NCBI RefSeq assembly: GCF_036327775.1
Contig: NZ_CP109598.1
Location: 930,001 to 994,000 of the forward strand
Direction: 5' to 3'
Origin: Streptomyces sp. NBC_01498
GTDB lineage: Bacteria > Actinomycetota > Actinomycetes > Streptomycetales > Streptomycetaceae
Length of the DNA: 64,000 nucleotides
Position numbers and translations under genes: made by a program. Shown here in pieces: positions 39,239 to 48,106 of this stretch. The notes beneath the pieces were generated by a model that saw nothing but the letters and a program-made list of their open reading frames with translations, did no database searches and had not been told where the DNA came from. The first letter of the stretch is position 1. Every line of letters starts with the position of its first letter.

Positions 39239-40744
39239 ATGTCTGACATCCACGCGGGCCGCCGTACCCCGGTCGATCCCGGCACCCGGGCCCGGGTCGC
39301 CGCGCTGCTCACCGGCTGGGACCAGAGCGTCTTCCGGTCGGCGGCGAACCGTCACTGGCCGGGCGCCGAACCCGTACTGCCCCGGCTCAGCCGCTCCGCC
39401 AACCACGGCCTCCTCTGGTTCGGCGCCGCCGCCGGCATCGCCCTCCTCGGGCGCGGCCAGCGCTCCCGGCGGGCCGCCCTGCGCGGGGTCGCCTCGCTGG
39501 CCGTGGCCTCGGCCGCCATCAACACCGTCGGCAAGCGGTCGGTGCAGCGCCGCAGGCCCGTCCTGGACGCCGTGCCGGTCATACGGCAGCTGAAGCGGCA
39601 GCCCTTCACCACGTCATTCCCGTCCGGGCACGCCGCGTCGGCCGCCGCGTTCGCCACGGGTGTCGCGCTGGAGTCGAAGGGCTGGGGCGCGGTGGTGGCG
39701 CCGATCGCGTTCTCCGTGGCGGCGTCCCGCGTCTACACGGGTGTGCACTATCCGAGTGATGTGCTGGTGGGCGCCGCGCTGGGGGTGGGCGCGGCGTACG
39801 CGGTCCGGGGCATCGTGCCGACCCGCTCCCAGCTGCCCTCGCCGGGCCGGCCGCACGCGCAGGCACCGGAGACGCCGGACGGCGAGGGCCTGGTGGTGAT
39901 CGTCAACCGGGCCTCGGGATCGTCGGACATGGCGAACGGGCTGCGCGCCACGCTGCCGCTCGCGGAGTTCGTGGAGTGCGAACCCGACGAGGTGAACACG
40001 GAGCTGGAGAAGGCGGCGGGGCGGTGCGAGGCGCTCGGCATCGTCGGCGGCGACGGGACCGTCAACCGGGCCGCGGTGGTGGCGGCCCGGCACCGGCTGC
40101 CGCTGGCGGTGTTCCCCGGCGGCACGCTGAACCACTTCGCGTACGACCTCGGCATCGAGAACGGCCAGGACACCTGCCGCGCGCTGGCGGCGGGCGACGC
40201 GGTCCGCGTCGACCTGGGGCGGTTCACCGGGCCCGACGGGGTGAGCGGTCACTTCCTCAACACCTTCAGCCTGGGCGTCTATCCGGAGCTGGTGCGGGTG
40301 CGCGAGCACTGGGCGCCCCGGATCGGCGGCTGGCCCGCCGGGGTGGTGGCCGCCGCGAAGGTGCTGCGCGGCGAGCACCAGCTGGAGGCGGGGTTCGACG
40401 GCCGGCGGCGGTCGCTGTGGATGCTGTTCGCCGGGAACGGCATCTACCAGCGCTTCGGGTTCACCCCCGGCCACCGGCTCGACCTGGCGGACGGGCTGCT
40501 GGACGTACGGATCGTGCACGGCGGCAGCTACCCGAGTCTGCGGCTGCTGGCAGCGGCGGCGGCCGGTCCGCTGAGCCGGTCGCCGGTGCACGCGGCGGAG
40601 CGGATGCGGCGGGTACGGATCACCGGGATCGCGCCCGGTACGCCGCTGGCCTTCGACGGCGAAGTCGCCGAATCGCCGCGCGAGTTGATCATCGACAAGG
40701 GCGAGGAGGCGCTGACGGTCTACCGTCCGCGCACGTTCCAGTGA
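39239..40744 (+). CDS. Bifunctional PAP2 phosphatase / diacylglycerol kinase-like fusion
   Basis: A 501-residue fusion. About 1-200 is a PAP2 phosphatase with the signature KRSVQRRRP, FPSGHAAS and SRVYTGVHYPSDV. About 220-500 is a diacylglycerol/sphingosine-kinase-like domain with GGDGTVNRAAV and FPGGTLNHFAYDLGI. The pair acts at opposite ends of the phosphatidate/diacylglycerol step, suggesting phospholipid or lipid-carrier turnover at the membrane. Few strong transmembrane helices are visible outside the PAP2 part. ATG 39239 was chosen; TTG 39206, with GGAG five bases upstream, would add 11 residues and is possible. The stop overlaps the GNAT start by four bases. Confidence 0.9.
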   Translation: MSDIHAGRRTPVDPGTRARVAALLTGWDQSVFRSAANRHWPGAEPVLPRLSRSANHGLLWFGAAAGIALLGRGQRSRRAALRGVASLAVASAAINTVGKRSVQRRRPVLDAVPVIRQLKRQPFTTSFPSGHAASAAAFATGVALESKGWGAVVAPIAFSVAASRVYTGVHYPSDVLVGAALGVGAAYAVRGIVPTRSQLPSPGRPHAQAPETPDGEGLVVIVNRASGSSDMANGLRATLPLAEFVECEPDEVNTELEKAAGRCEALGIVGGDGTVNRAAVVAARHRLPLAVFPGGTLNHFAYDLGIENGQDTCRALAAGDAVRVDLGRFTGPDGVSGHFLNTFSLGVYPELVRVREHWAPRIGGWPAGVVAAAKVLRGEHQLEAGFDGRRRSLWMLFAGNGIYQRFGFTPGHRLDLADGLLDVRIVHGGSYPSLRLLAAAAAGPLSRSPVHAAERMRRVRITGIAPGTPLAFDGEVAESPRELIIDKGEEALTVYRPRTFQ

Positions 40745-41334
40745 CCCCCGGCCGCGGGCCCGATCCCGCACCCGCACCCCCTCCCGCGACCGATCCCTTC
40801 CTGCTCACCGCGCGTCTGCGGCTCCGCGACTGCGCCGAGGCCGATCTGGACCGGCTGCTGGCACTGGACAACGACCCCGGGGTGAAGCGCTTCATCGACG
40901 GCGGGATGCCCGCGGCGCCCGACACCTTCCGGGCCGAGGCACTGCCCCGGCTGCTCGGGCGCGGCTTCTGGGCGGCGGAGGAGCGGGCCACCGGCGCGTT
41001 CCTCGGCTGGTTCGAACTGCGACCGCTGAACGACACCGGCTGGGAGGCGGTGGAGCTGGGCTACCGGCTGCACCGGGCGGTCTGGGGACGGGGTTACGCC
41101 ACGGAGGGCGCCCGCGCGCTGGTGCGCAAAGCGTTCACCGAACTCGGCACCCGGCAGGTCACGGCCACCACCATGACGGTCAACGGGGCGTCCCGGCGGG
41201 TCATGGAGAAGGCCGGGCTGCGTCACATCCGTACGTATGTCGAGGAGTGGCCCGAGGTCATCGAGGGGTCGGAGCACGGCGACGTGGAGTACGCGCTCAC
41301 CCGTGAGGAGTGGATGTGCACACCGGCGTCCTAG
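40741..41334 (+). CDS. GNAT-family N-acetyltransferase (RimJ/RimL-like)
   Basis: A 197-residue acetyltransferase starting at GTG 40741, overlapping the lipid-kinase stop. It has LTARLRLRDCAEADLDRLLAL, the acetyl-CoA loop LHRAVWGRGYATEGARALV (motif A RxxGxG/A) and TMTVNGASRRVMEKAGLRH. Homologues acetylate ribosomal-protein N-termini or small amines. A 20-residue proline-rich start precedes the domain. No substrate clue is visible beyond the operon with lipid-modifying genes. Confidence 0.88.
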   Translation: MTPGRGPDPAPAPPPATDPFLLTARLRLRDCAEADLDRLLALDNDPGVKRFIDGGMPAAPDTFRAEALPRLLGRGFWAAEERATGAFLGWFELRPLNDTGWEAVELGYRLHRAVWGRGYATEGARALVRKAFTELGTRQVTATTMTVNGASRRVMEKAGLRHIRTYVEEWPEVIEGSEHGDVEYALTREEWMCTPAS

Positions 41335-41420
41335 CCGCATCCTGAGACGCCGGTCTCATATACCGGGTGGGCGGCGTACCGTGACCGGGACCGGAAGGCG
41401 TCACGGAAGGAACCACGGTC

Positions 41421-42278
41421 ATGCCGCGAGAGGCGCGCGGGACGAGAGAAGAGACGAAGGACGAGACGAGCGGGACCGCCGTCTACACCCACGGCCACCA
41501 CGAGTCGGTCCTGCGCTCGCACCGCTGGCGCACGGCCGCCAACTCCGCGGCGTATCTGCTCCCCGCGCTCCGTTCGGGTCTCGACGTACTGGACGTGGGC
41601 TGCGGCCCCGGCACCGTCACCGCCGATCTGGCCGCGCTGGTGGCGCCCGGCACGGTGACCGCCGTCGACACGACGGCGGACGTGCTGGAGGGGGCGCGCG
41701 AGGAGGCCGGGGCGCGCGGCGCCGACAACGTCCGCTTCGCGGTCGCCGACGTCCACGCGCTGGACTTCCCCGACGACTCGTTCGACGTCGTCCACGCCCA
41801 CCAGGTACTCCAGCACGTCGGGGATCCGGTACGGGCGCTGCGCGAGATGCGCCGGGTGTGCCGGCCCGGCGGCACCGTCGCGGTGCGGGACAGCGACTAC
41901 GGCGCGTTCACCTGGTTCCCGGCGTCGCCGGGCCTGGACGGCTGGCGGGACCTGTACCGCCGGGTGGCCCGCGCCAACGGCGGGGAGCCCGACGCGGGCC
42001 GCGCCCTGCGCGCCTGGGCCCGCCGCGCGGGCTTCGCGGACACCGACCTCACGTCCACGGCGGCGACCTGGTGTTTCGCCACCCCGGAGGAGCGCGCCTG
42101 GTGGAGCGGTCTGTGGGCGGAGCGGACCACCGACTCGGTGTACGCGGAGCTGGCGGTGGCGGGCGGCCACGCGGACCAGGAGGCGCTGTCCGGGATCGCG
42201 GCGGCCTGGCGCGCGTGGGGCGCCGACCCCGACGGGTGGTTCATGGTCCCGCACGGCGAACTCCTGTGCCGCGTATGA
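41421..42278 (+). CDS. Class I SAM-dependent methyltransferase
   Basis: A 285-residue methyltransferase (UbiE/Methyltransf_11 type). Motif I is LDVLDVGCGPGTVTADL near 54-70, an acidic SAM contact is AVDTTADVLEG, motif II/post-I is FDVVHAHQVLQHVGDP and motif III is VCRPGGTVAVRDSDY. It starts at ATG 41421 with AAGGAA upstream. The C-terminal region has aromatic patches that could form a substrate lid. The substrate is not inferable; it follows the GNAT gene by 86 bp. Confidence 0.88.
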   Translation: MPREARGTREETKDETSGTAVYTHGHHESVLRSHRWRTAANSAAYLLPALRSGLDVLDVGCGPGTVTADLAALVAPGTVTAVDTTADVLEGAREEAGARGADNVRFAVADVHALDFPDDSFDVVHAHQVLQHVGDPVRALREMRRVCRPGGTVAVRDSDYGAFTWFPASPGLDGWRDLYRRVARANGGEPDAGRALRAWARRAGFADTDLTSTAATWCFATPEERAWWSGLWAERTTDSVYAELAVAGGHADQEALSGIAAAWRAWGADPDGWFMVPHGELLCRV

Positions 42279-42336
42279 GGGTTGGTTCCCGGAGGTTCAT
42301 GGTCGCGACCGGGACTGCTTCGCTACCCTCACCGGT

Positions 42337-42696
42337 ATGGAAATCCTGGGAACCACGCTGCGCATCTGCGTCGACGACCTGGAGACCTCGGTCGCCTTCT
42401 ACGAACGGCTGACCGGCACTCCCGCGCTCCGTTTCGAGCGCGGCGGGGTCTCCGCCGCCGCCGTCAGTTGCTTCCTGTTGATGAGCGGTCCGGCGGAGGA
42501 GATCGAGGTGCTGCGCAAGGTCACCGCGACGATCGCCGTGAAGGACGTGGACGAGGCGTACGCCGCGCTCACGGGCGTCGGCGCCCAGGTCCTCGCGGGC
42601 CCGGTGCCCACCCCGGCGGGCCGCAACCTGATCGCCGTCCACCCGGACGGCTCCGTCTTCGAGTACGTGGACCGCAACCCGGCCCCGACCGGCTGA
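42337..42696 (+). CDS. VOC-family (glyoxalase-fold) protein
   Basis: A 119-residue single vicinal-oxygen-chelate domain: LRICVDDLETSVAFYERLTGTPALRF and a C-terminal AGRNLIAVHPDGSVFEYVDRNP. Metal-ligand positions match only partly (no early His), so resistance-protein or lyase-like function cannot be assigned. ATG 42337 is preceded by a weak ribosome site. The last codons are included in a 58-bp duplication directly downstream. Confidence 0.85.
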   Translation: MEILGTTLRICVDDLETSVAFYERLTGTPALRFERGGVSAAAVSCFLLMSGPAEEIEVLRKVTATIAVKDVDEAYAALTGVGAQVLAGPVPTPAGRNLIAVHPDGSVFEYVDRNPAPTG

Positions 42697-42837
42697 GCCC
42701 AGCTCCGAGCGGTCAGGCCCGAACCGGCCCCTGACGCCGGCCTCACGAGCGAGACCGGCCGGGAGCAACCGGTCTCAGCCCGACCGGCTGAGCCCGGCTC
42801 CCAGCGGTCAGGCCCGAACCGGTCCCTGAGCCCGGCC
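42685..42837. repeat. 58-bp direct repeat at the VOC gene's 3' end
   Basis: CCGACCGGCTGAGCCC... at 42685-42742 recurs at 42780-42837 with about five differences. The first copy contains the final codons and TGA. Further diverged CCGGCC/GAGCGGTC fragments run on to about 43060; the whole 42697-43101 gap has no gene. Confidence 0.75.
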
Positions 42838-43101
42838 GCGTGAACCTGATCGGCCGGGCCCGAACGAGACCGGCCGGTCGGGCCCGAGCGGTCAGGTCCG
42901 ACCCGCCCTGTCCCGAGCCGGGCCGCCTATGCCCGGCGGCGTAAGCCCCACCGGCTCAGACCGGGGCGGCCGGGCCCGGCCGGGGAACGAGACCGCCCGA
43001 GCCCCACCGGCGGAGCCCGACCACCCGAGCCCGGCCCGTCGGGGCCGCGCCCGTCCCGGCCGGGGGCGGACCCGTCGAGGCCCGCCCCCGGCCGGCCCCG
43101 T

Positions 43102-45093
43102 TCAGTCCCCCGGCCGCATCCGGTAGTCGTACTCCTCCGGCAGCGGATCGTCCGTCAGGGACGCCCACACCTCGTTCAGGGTCTCCGCGCCCTCCCGCAG
43201 GTCCGCCACCTCGAAACCCGCGTCGAACACGGCGCGGGCCGCCGCCTTGTCCCCCTCGGCGAGCAGCAGCCGGGCCTCGATCAGCCGGAACGCGCCCCGC
43301 TTCCGGATCGGGTCCGGCAGGCGGTCCCACACGCCCCGCGCGTCGCCCGCGCGGTCACCCGCGAGCAGCGCGGCGATCGCCTCGCGGGCCAGCGCCGCCG
43401 TGGCCGCGTCCCAGGACTCGGACCCGTCCTCCTGGTCGCCGCGCTCCCGGCAGAGGTCGTCGAAGGACTCCGCGTACAGGTCGGCGGCCCGTCCGGGGTT
43501 GCCGCCCTCCTGGTCGGCGACGGCCAGGCAGCGCAGCAACGGCCAGCGGGAGGTGGCCAGTTGCAGGCCGCGTTCCCAACTGCGCACCGCCTGGGCCCGA
43601 TCGCCCGCGTGCCACTGGGCCACGCCCAGGTGATACTCCGTCAGCGGCTCTGCGGGCGCGGTCTCCAGCATGTCGCGCCAGTGCGGGGCGACCAGCGACG
43701 GTCCCGGCGGCGCCGTCTCGCGCGGCTTCGGCAGGGTGCCCTGGGTGAACAGCTCGACCCACGGCGCCTGTTGCTCGCCGAGCATCGTCTCGTCGAAGGG
43801 TGTGCCCGGCAGCCGGTACCCGCCGCGCATCGCGCCGCGCAGCACTTCGAGCGCGCCCCAGCCCGAGCCGGTCGCCAGGCGTTCGCCGGGCTCGGTGTCC
43901 GCGTGCGGCAGCCACGCCTCGTACGCGGCGTCGACGTCCGCGCGCGGCAGGGCCTCCTCCAGCCGGGTGTCGACCTCGGCGCGGGCGGCGTCCCAGTCGG
44001 CGCCGTGCACGGTACCGGCGTCGGCGGACAGCGGACCGTACGACTCCAGCCAGCTGACCTCGTCGTGCCCGTCGAGCTTCACGTGTTCGAGCTGGGTCCG
44101 GGCGAGCCCGGCCTGGATCTCGGCGTAGCCGGGGGTGCCCGGTTCGGTGAGCCACCGCTGCCAGCGCCGTCCGCCGCGCCCGGCTCCCCAGACGAAGAGC
44201 TTGCGGCCGCCCAGGGTGTCCGTGGAGGTCTGGACGAGCCCCCGGCCGTCGCCGTCGAGCGAGGTGATCCACTTGCGGAAGTCGCGGGGGACCTCGTAGA
44301 AGTAGTCGGCCGGGAACTCGCCGCGCAGCGGGTAGGTGCGGTCCACGCCCTCGTGCTCGGGCACCGGGATCCGGCGCAGGCTCCGCTCGTAGCCGAAGTG
44401 CCACGCCTCCTCGGCGGGGGCGAGGACCCGGGTGTGCTCGTCCTCGGGGACGGCGGTGTTGGACCACCAGTAGACGGGGGCCGGGCCCTGGTGCGGGTTG
44501 CGTATCCGTACGCCGACGTGCAGGAAGTCGGACGCGTCGGGCAGCCAGAGGTCGACCTGGAACGGCAGGCCGCGCAGTGGCTCCCACTCCCACAGCCGGA
44601 GCATCTCGCCGCCGTCGGGCGCGGGGACCAGCGCGGCGTTGAGCGGTGCGCAGGAGAGGGTGGTGTGTCCGGTGGCGCCGATGTTCCACTCGACTCCGCC
44701 GGAGAACCAGGCGCCGTTGAGCGCGAAGTCGGCGGGCTGGAACACCGGGTTGCGGTAGAGCAGTTCGCGGTCGGTGGGCTTGTGGTGCAGGGAGTGGAGG
44801 CGTCCGCCGAGGCCGGGCAGGACGGTGGCCCGCAGCCGGTCGTTCTCGATGACGATCGTGTCGAGGCCGGTGGGCTCGCGGTCGCGTCCGTAGCCGTCGC
44901 GCACCCGGACGGGCAGGACGGTGCGCAGCGGCTCGTACCCGATCTGCCGCGCCATGTCGCGGGGCAGCTCCCGCTTGACGCTGTCGCTCACGGAGTGGGT
45001 CTCGCCGAGCGGCCGGAGCGCGGGCAGGGGGTTCTCCGGCCCCAGGGGGGCGGCAGGCAGGGTCAGTACGGCACGTCGCACGCTCGTGGCCAC
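43102..45093 (-). CDS. DUF5107 domain protein with tetratricopeptide-like C-terminus
   Basis: A 663-residue protein. GTG 45093 has GCGAGG seven bases upstream; the frame extends to 45165 without signal. The first 320 residues form a beta-rich sugar-mutarotase-like domain (TIVIENDRLRATVLPGLGGRLHSL, VFQPADFALNGAWFSGGVEWNIG, YWWSNTAVPEDEHTRVLAPA), which is DUF5107. After that come helical repeats (EYHLGVAQWHAGDRAQAVRSWERGL, GDARGVWDRL, LLLAEGDKAAARAVFDAGF) resembling TPR units. It is probably a cytoplasmic glycan- or sugar-linked protein; the galactose-mutarotase-like part suggests carbohydrate binding. Function is unknown. Confidence 0.8.
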   Translation of the reverse strand: MATSVRRAVLTLPAAPLGPENPLPALRPLGETHSVSDSVKRELPRDMARQIGYEPLRTVLPVRVRDGYGRDREPTGLDTIVIENDRLRATVLPGLGGRLHSLHHKPTDRELLYRNPVFQPADFALNGAWFSGGVEWNIGATGHTTLSCAPLNAALVPAPDGGEMLRLWEWEPLRGLPFQVDLWLPDASDFLHVGVRIRNPHQGPAPVYWWSNTAVPEDEHTRVLAPAEEAWHFGYERSLRRIPVPEHEGVDRTYPLRGEFPADYFYEVPRDFRKWITSLDGDGRGLVQTSTDTLGGRKLFVWGAGRGGRRWQRWLTEPGTPGYAEIQAGLARTQLEHVKLDGHDEVSWLESYGPLSADAGTVHGADWDAARAEVDTRLEEALPRADVDAAYEAWLPHADTEPGERLATGSGWGALEVLRGAMRGGYRLPGTPFDETMLGEQQAPWVELFTQGTLPKPRETAPPGPSLVAPHWRDMLETAPAEPLTEYHLGVAQWHAGDRAQAVRSWERGLQLATSRWPLLRCLAVADQEGGNPGRAADLYAESFDDLCRERGDQEDGSESWDAATAALAREAIAALLAGDRAGDARGVWDRLPDPIRKRGAFRLIEARLLLAEGDKAAARAVFDAGFEVADLREGAETLNEVWASLTDDPLPEEYDYRMRPGD

Positions 45094-45197
45094 AGGCAAA
45101 CCTCGCTTCGCTCGCGGGGGCCGGCGGCTCGGTTGGCCGGCGCGCACCCGATGACCATGGAACACGGTGGAGTGCGCGCCGAACAGAGGACCTGGCG

Positions 45198-46094
45198 TCA
45201 GTCTTCGGTGAACGCCGCGACCGCGATGTCCGCGAGGAGCGCCCCGGCGGTGCCGTCGGGGTCCAGATCGGGGTCGTAGATGGTCAGGTTGAGTCCCACG
45301 CAGCGGTCCGAGCGGACCAGGATCCGCAGCAGTGCCTCCAGTTCGCCGGGGAGCAGTCCCCCGGGGTCCGGGGCGTCGACGGCGGGCATGACCTCGGGGT
45401 CGAGCACGTCCGCGTCCAGATGCACCCAGAAGCCTTCGGTGACGGGCGCCTCCAGGGTCTGGAGCGCGGCTTTCGCGAGGTCGGTGGTGCCCCGGTCGCG
45501 GAACTCGCCGACGGTCACGGTGGGGATCCGCAGCCGGGCCAGTTCCTCGCGGTCCTCGTCGTCGTCGCGGATGCCGAAGATCCGTACGTCCTCGTCACGG
45601 AGGTACGGGCGCAGCCCTTCGATGTCGCTGAGGTCGCTCTGGCCGCGCCCGGTGGCGATGGCCAGTTCCTCGCCGCCGGCCGCGCCGACGGAGGGGGAGT
45701 TGCCGAGGTGCCGGAAGTCGGCGGAGCCGTCGATCGCGGCGATGCCGTAACGCCCGATCCGGCGGAGCGCGAGGGAGGCGCCGAGCTGGATGGAGCAGTC
45801 GCCGCCGAGGACGAGGGGGAAGTCACCGGCCCGTACGTGGTGTTCGATCCGGTCGGCGAGCCGGGGGGTGTACGCGGCGATGGCGGCGGCGTTGAAGACG
45901 CCGTCGCCCGGCTTCCAGTCCCCCCGGTCGTAGCGGGGCGGGACGACGACGCCGCCCTCGAACGCCCCGAGCCGCTGGAGGAGGCGCTGTTCGCGCATCG
46001 CTCCGGCGAGTTTGTGGCAGCCGGGCACCGTGCCCGGGGCCGGGGGGCGCAGGCCCAGGTTGGAGGGGGCGTCGATCACCACGATATTCCGCAT
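45198..46094 (-). CDS. Arginase/agmatinase-fold protein with altered metal site
   Basis: A 298-residue ureohydrolase-fold protein. ATG 46094 has GAGG nine bases upstream (ATG 46103 is an alternative). The metal motif SFDxD appears as HLDADVLDP at 225-233, but GGDHS is GGDCS (Cys 100) and DAHxD is DGSAD (Ser 124). Two of the six Mn ligands of arginase are therefore changed, though the Asp ones remain. It may bind one metal or a different ligand. The protein keeps family length and the C-terminal block. It is divergent from DUF6204, and the palindrome between them is a candidate operator. Confidence 0.8.
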   Translation of the reverse strand: MRNIVVIDAPSNLGLRPPAPGTVPGCHKLAGAMREQRLLQRLGAFEGGVVVPPRYDRGDWKPGDGVFNAAAIAAYTPRLADRIEHHVRAGDFPLVLGGDCSIQLGASLALRRIGRYGIAAIDGSADFRHLGNSPSVGAAGGEELAIATGRGQSDLSDIEGLRPYLRDEDVRIFGIRDDDEDREELARLRIPTVTVGEFRDRGTTDLAKAALQTLEAPVTEGFWVHLDADVLDPEVMPAVDAPDPGGLLPGELEALLRILVRSDRCVGLNLTIYDPDLDPDGTAGALLADIAVAAFTED

Positions 46095-46129
46095 GCGATC
46101 CATCCTCGGCGTCGTACGCTCGTTCTTCA

Positions 46130-46143
46130 ATCAGGATCCTGAT
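46130..46143. promoter_or_regulatory. Perfect 14-bp palindrome in a divergent promoter
   Basis: ATCAGGATCCTGAT lies 36 bp before the arginase-like gene and 31 bp before the DUF6204 gene. Its symmetry is exact, so a dimeric repressor could act on both. Confidence 0.4.
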
Positions 46144-46173
46144 CCGGGACTTCGCGAAGAGGGCGGCGCCGTC

Positions 46174-46527
46174 ATGACCACGCAGCACACGTACCGGGTG
46201 ATCGTGCGCGGGACCTTCCAGGGGCTGTCGGACGAGGCGCGGGCCCGGCTGCTGGGTGAGGTCGACGCGCACGGGCTGACGCAGATGCGGTTCACGCCGG
46301 AGGGGTCGCTGACCTACGACCGGGTGCTGAAGCACTTCTCGTACCGGTTCGTGGTCGTGTCGGACGCGGCGGACGGCGAGGAGATGGCGGCGGCGCTGGC
46401 CGAGGACCGGGCGGAGAGAGCGCTGGGGGAACTCGGCGGTGCGGGGACGGAGATCGGCTTCGGGGAGCTGCGGTCGACGGTGACGGACATGGACACCATG
46501 AAGATCAACCGCAAGGGCCGCCGCTGA
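46174..46527 (+). CDS. DUF6204 family protein
   Basis: A 117-residue protein opening TYRVIVRGTFQGLSDEARARLL, the shape of the DUF6204 family. It has two alpha/beta units, SLTYDRVLKHFSYRFVVVSD and GFGELRSTVTDMDTMKI, resembling a small ferredoxin-like fold. Members are small, cytosolic and of unknown function. ATG 46174 was chosen because the upstream extension covers the divergent promoter. It shares that promoter with the arginase-fold gene. Confidence 0.75.
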   Translation: MTTQHTYRVIVRGTFQGLSDEARARLLGEVDAHGLTQMRFTPEGSLTYDRVLKHFSYRFVVVSDAADGEEMAAALAEDRAERALGELGGAGTEIGFGELRSTVTDMDTMKINRKGRR

Positions 46528-46586
46528 GCCCTCCGCTCCCCACGCGGCCGGTCCCGTGCGGTCGGCCGCCTCCGGAGTGGTCCCGG

Positions 46587-47135
46587 TCAGGTGCGGGCGG
46601 CCATGTCCGAGGTGAGCGCCCAGCGTTCGTGGTCGCGCCAGGCGCCGTCGATGTGCAGGAAGTCCGGCGAGAAGCCCTCGTTGCGGAAGCCGGCGCGGCG
46701 GACGAGGGCGATCGAGGCGGCGTTGCCGGGCTGGATGTTGGCCTCCAGCCGGTGCAGGCCGAGCGGTCCGAACGCGTGCCCGAGGACATGGCCGAGCCCT
46801 TCGCCCATCAGTCCCCGGCCGGCGGCGTGGGCGAAGGCGCCGTATCCGAGGGTCCCGCTGAGGAAGCCGCCCCGGACGATGTTGTTGATGTTGATGAATC
46901 CGGCGATCCGGTCGTCGGCGAGGTCGCAGACGAGGAATCCGGCCTTGGTGGGGTCCCCGATGATGCCGCGCGCGTAGTCGGTGTACGCCTCGGGGGTGCG
47001 GGGCGGGAAGAGCCAGGGGTGGTGCAGGTGGGTGCTGGCGCGGGCGTGCGAGGCGAACTCGTCGGCGTCCTCGTACCGGTAGGGGCGGACGCGGGTACGG
47101 GGCCCCTCGCCCGTGGGGGTGGTGATGTCGCGCAT
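46587..47135 (-). CDS. GNAT-family N-acetyltransferase (RimJ-like)
   Basis: A 182-residue RimJ/RimL-type acetyltransferase. Visible features are RVRPYRYEDADEFASHARAS, GFININNIVRGGFLSGTLGY, the acyl-CoA turn HAAGRGLMGEGLGHVLGHAF and LEANIQPGNAASIALVRRAGFRNEGF, which is characteristic of the ribosomal-protein acetylases. Start ATG 47135. It stands alone between the DUF6204 gene and the peptidase run. Confidence 0.9.
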   Translation of the reverse strand: MRDITTPTGEGPRTRVRPYRYEDADEFASHARASTHLHHPWLFPPRTPEAYTDYARGIIGDPTKAGFLVCDLADDRIAGFININNIVRGGFLSGTLGYGAFAHAAGRGLMGEGLGHVLGHAFGPLGLHRLEANIQPGNAASIALVRRAGFRNEGFSPDFLHIDGAWRDHERWALTSDMAART

Positions 47136-47167
47136 CGCGCCAGCCTAACCGTGCCGGTCGGTGGGTC

Positions 47168-48106
47168 TCAGGTCGGCGGTGGTACGTCCACGGTGAGGGT
47201 CGCCGCCTGGTCGGACGCCTCCAGGACCGCCGGGACGCCCAGCGGGACGGTCAGATTGACCGGGCCGTGGCCGAAGCCCAGTTCTTCGACGACGGGGACG
47301 CCCAGTCCGCCGAGCCGGTCCCGCATCAGCCGCCGGACGTCGTCGTACGGGCCGCAGTCCTCCCAGGAGCCGAGGGCGATCCCGGCGACCCCGTCCAGCC
47401 AGCCGGAGCGCAGGAGTTGGGTGAGGACGCGGTCCAGCCGGTACGGCTCCTCCCCGACGTCCTCGATCAGCAGCAGGCCCCCGGCGGCGGACGGGCGGGC
47501 GTGCGGGGTGCCGAGGTCGGCGGCGAGCAGGCTGACGCAGCCGCCGAGCGTGACCCCCCGGGCCCGCCCGGGGACCAGGGTGCGCGCGGTGGCCGAGCCG
47601 ACGCTCCGGACCGTGCCGGGGTCGAGGAGGGTGGCGCGCAGCGATTCCTGGGTGGCGGGGTCCTTGAGGAAGGTGAGGGCGGCGACCATGGGCCCGTGCA
47701 GGGTGGCGACGCCCGCGCGGACGGCGAACGCCTCGTGGAGCGCGGTGATGTCGCTGTAGCCGACGAAGACCTTGGGGCCGGCCGCGCGGATGGCGTCCCA
47801 GTCGAGCAGGTCGACCATGCGCTGGACGCCGTAGCCGCCGCGTGCGCACAGGACGGCGGAGACGGTGGGGTCGCACCAGGCGTCCTGGAGGTCCCGGGCG
47901 CGGTCCCGGTCGGTCGCCGCGAGGTAGCCGAACTCCGGGTGCCGGCCGAGGACATGGGGTGCCACGACGGGGTCGAGGCCCCAGCCGCGCAGGATGTCCA
48001 GGCCCGCGTCGAGGCGCTCGGCGGGCAGCGGGCCGCTGGGCGCGACGACGGCGACCCTGGCGCCGGGCCGCAGCCGGGGCGGGCGCACCAGGGCCCTGAC
48101 CGTCAT
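47168..48106 (-). CDS. LD-carboxypeptidase / MccF-like (S66) protein
   Basis: A 312-residue S66 serine peptidase. ATG 48106 overlaps the upstream S9 gene stop by four bases; a longer frame to 50023 is antisense-phase shadow. The nucleophile elbow is VGYSDITALH (Ser 118), the Glu is in LLIEDVGEEPYRLD and the His in ELGFGHGPV. These enzymes trim the meso-diaminopimelate-D-Ala bond of peptidoglycan tetrapeptides or remove nucleotide-peptide antibiotic toxicity. In the peptidase run it fits muropeptide or D-peptide processing. It acts in the cytoplasm, with no signal peptide. Confidence 0.92.
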   Translation of the reverse strand: MTVRALVRPPRLRPGARVAVVAPSGPLPAERLDAGLDILRGWGLDPVVAPHVLGRHPEFGYLAATDRDRARDLQDAWCDPTVSAVLCARGGYGVQRMVDLLDWDAIRAAGPKVFVGYSDITALHEAFAVRAGVATLHGPMVAALTFLKDPATQESLRATLLDPGTVRSVGSATARTLVPGRARGVTLGGCVSLLAADLGTPHARPSAAGGLLLIEDVGEEPYRLDRVLTQLLRSGWLDGVAGIALGSWEDCGPYDDVRRLMRDRLGGLGVPVVEELGFGHGPVNLTVPLGVPAVLEASDQAATLTVDVPPPT

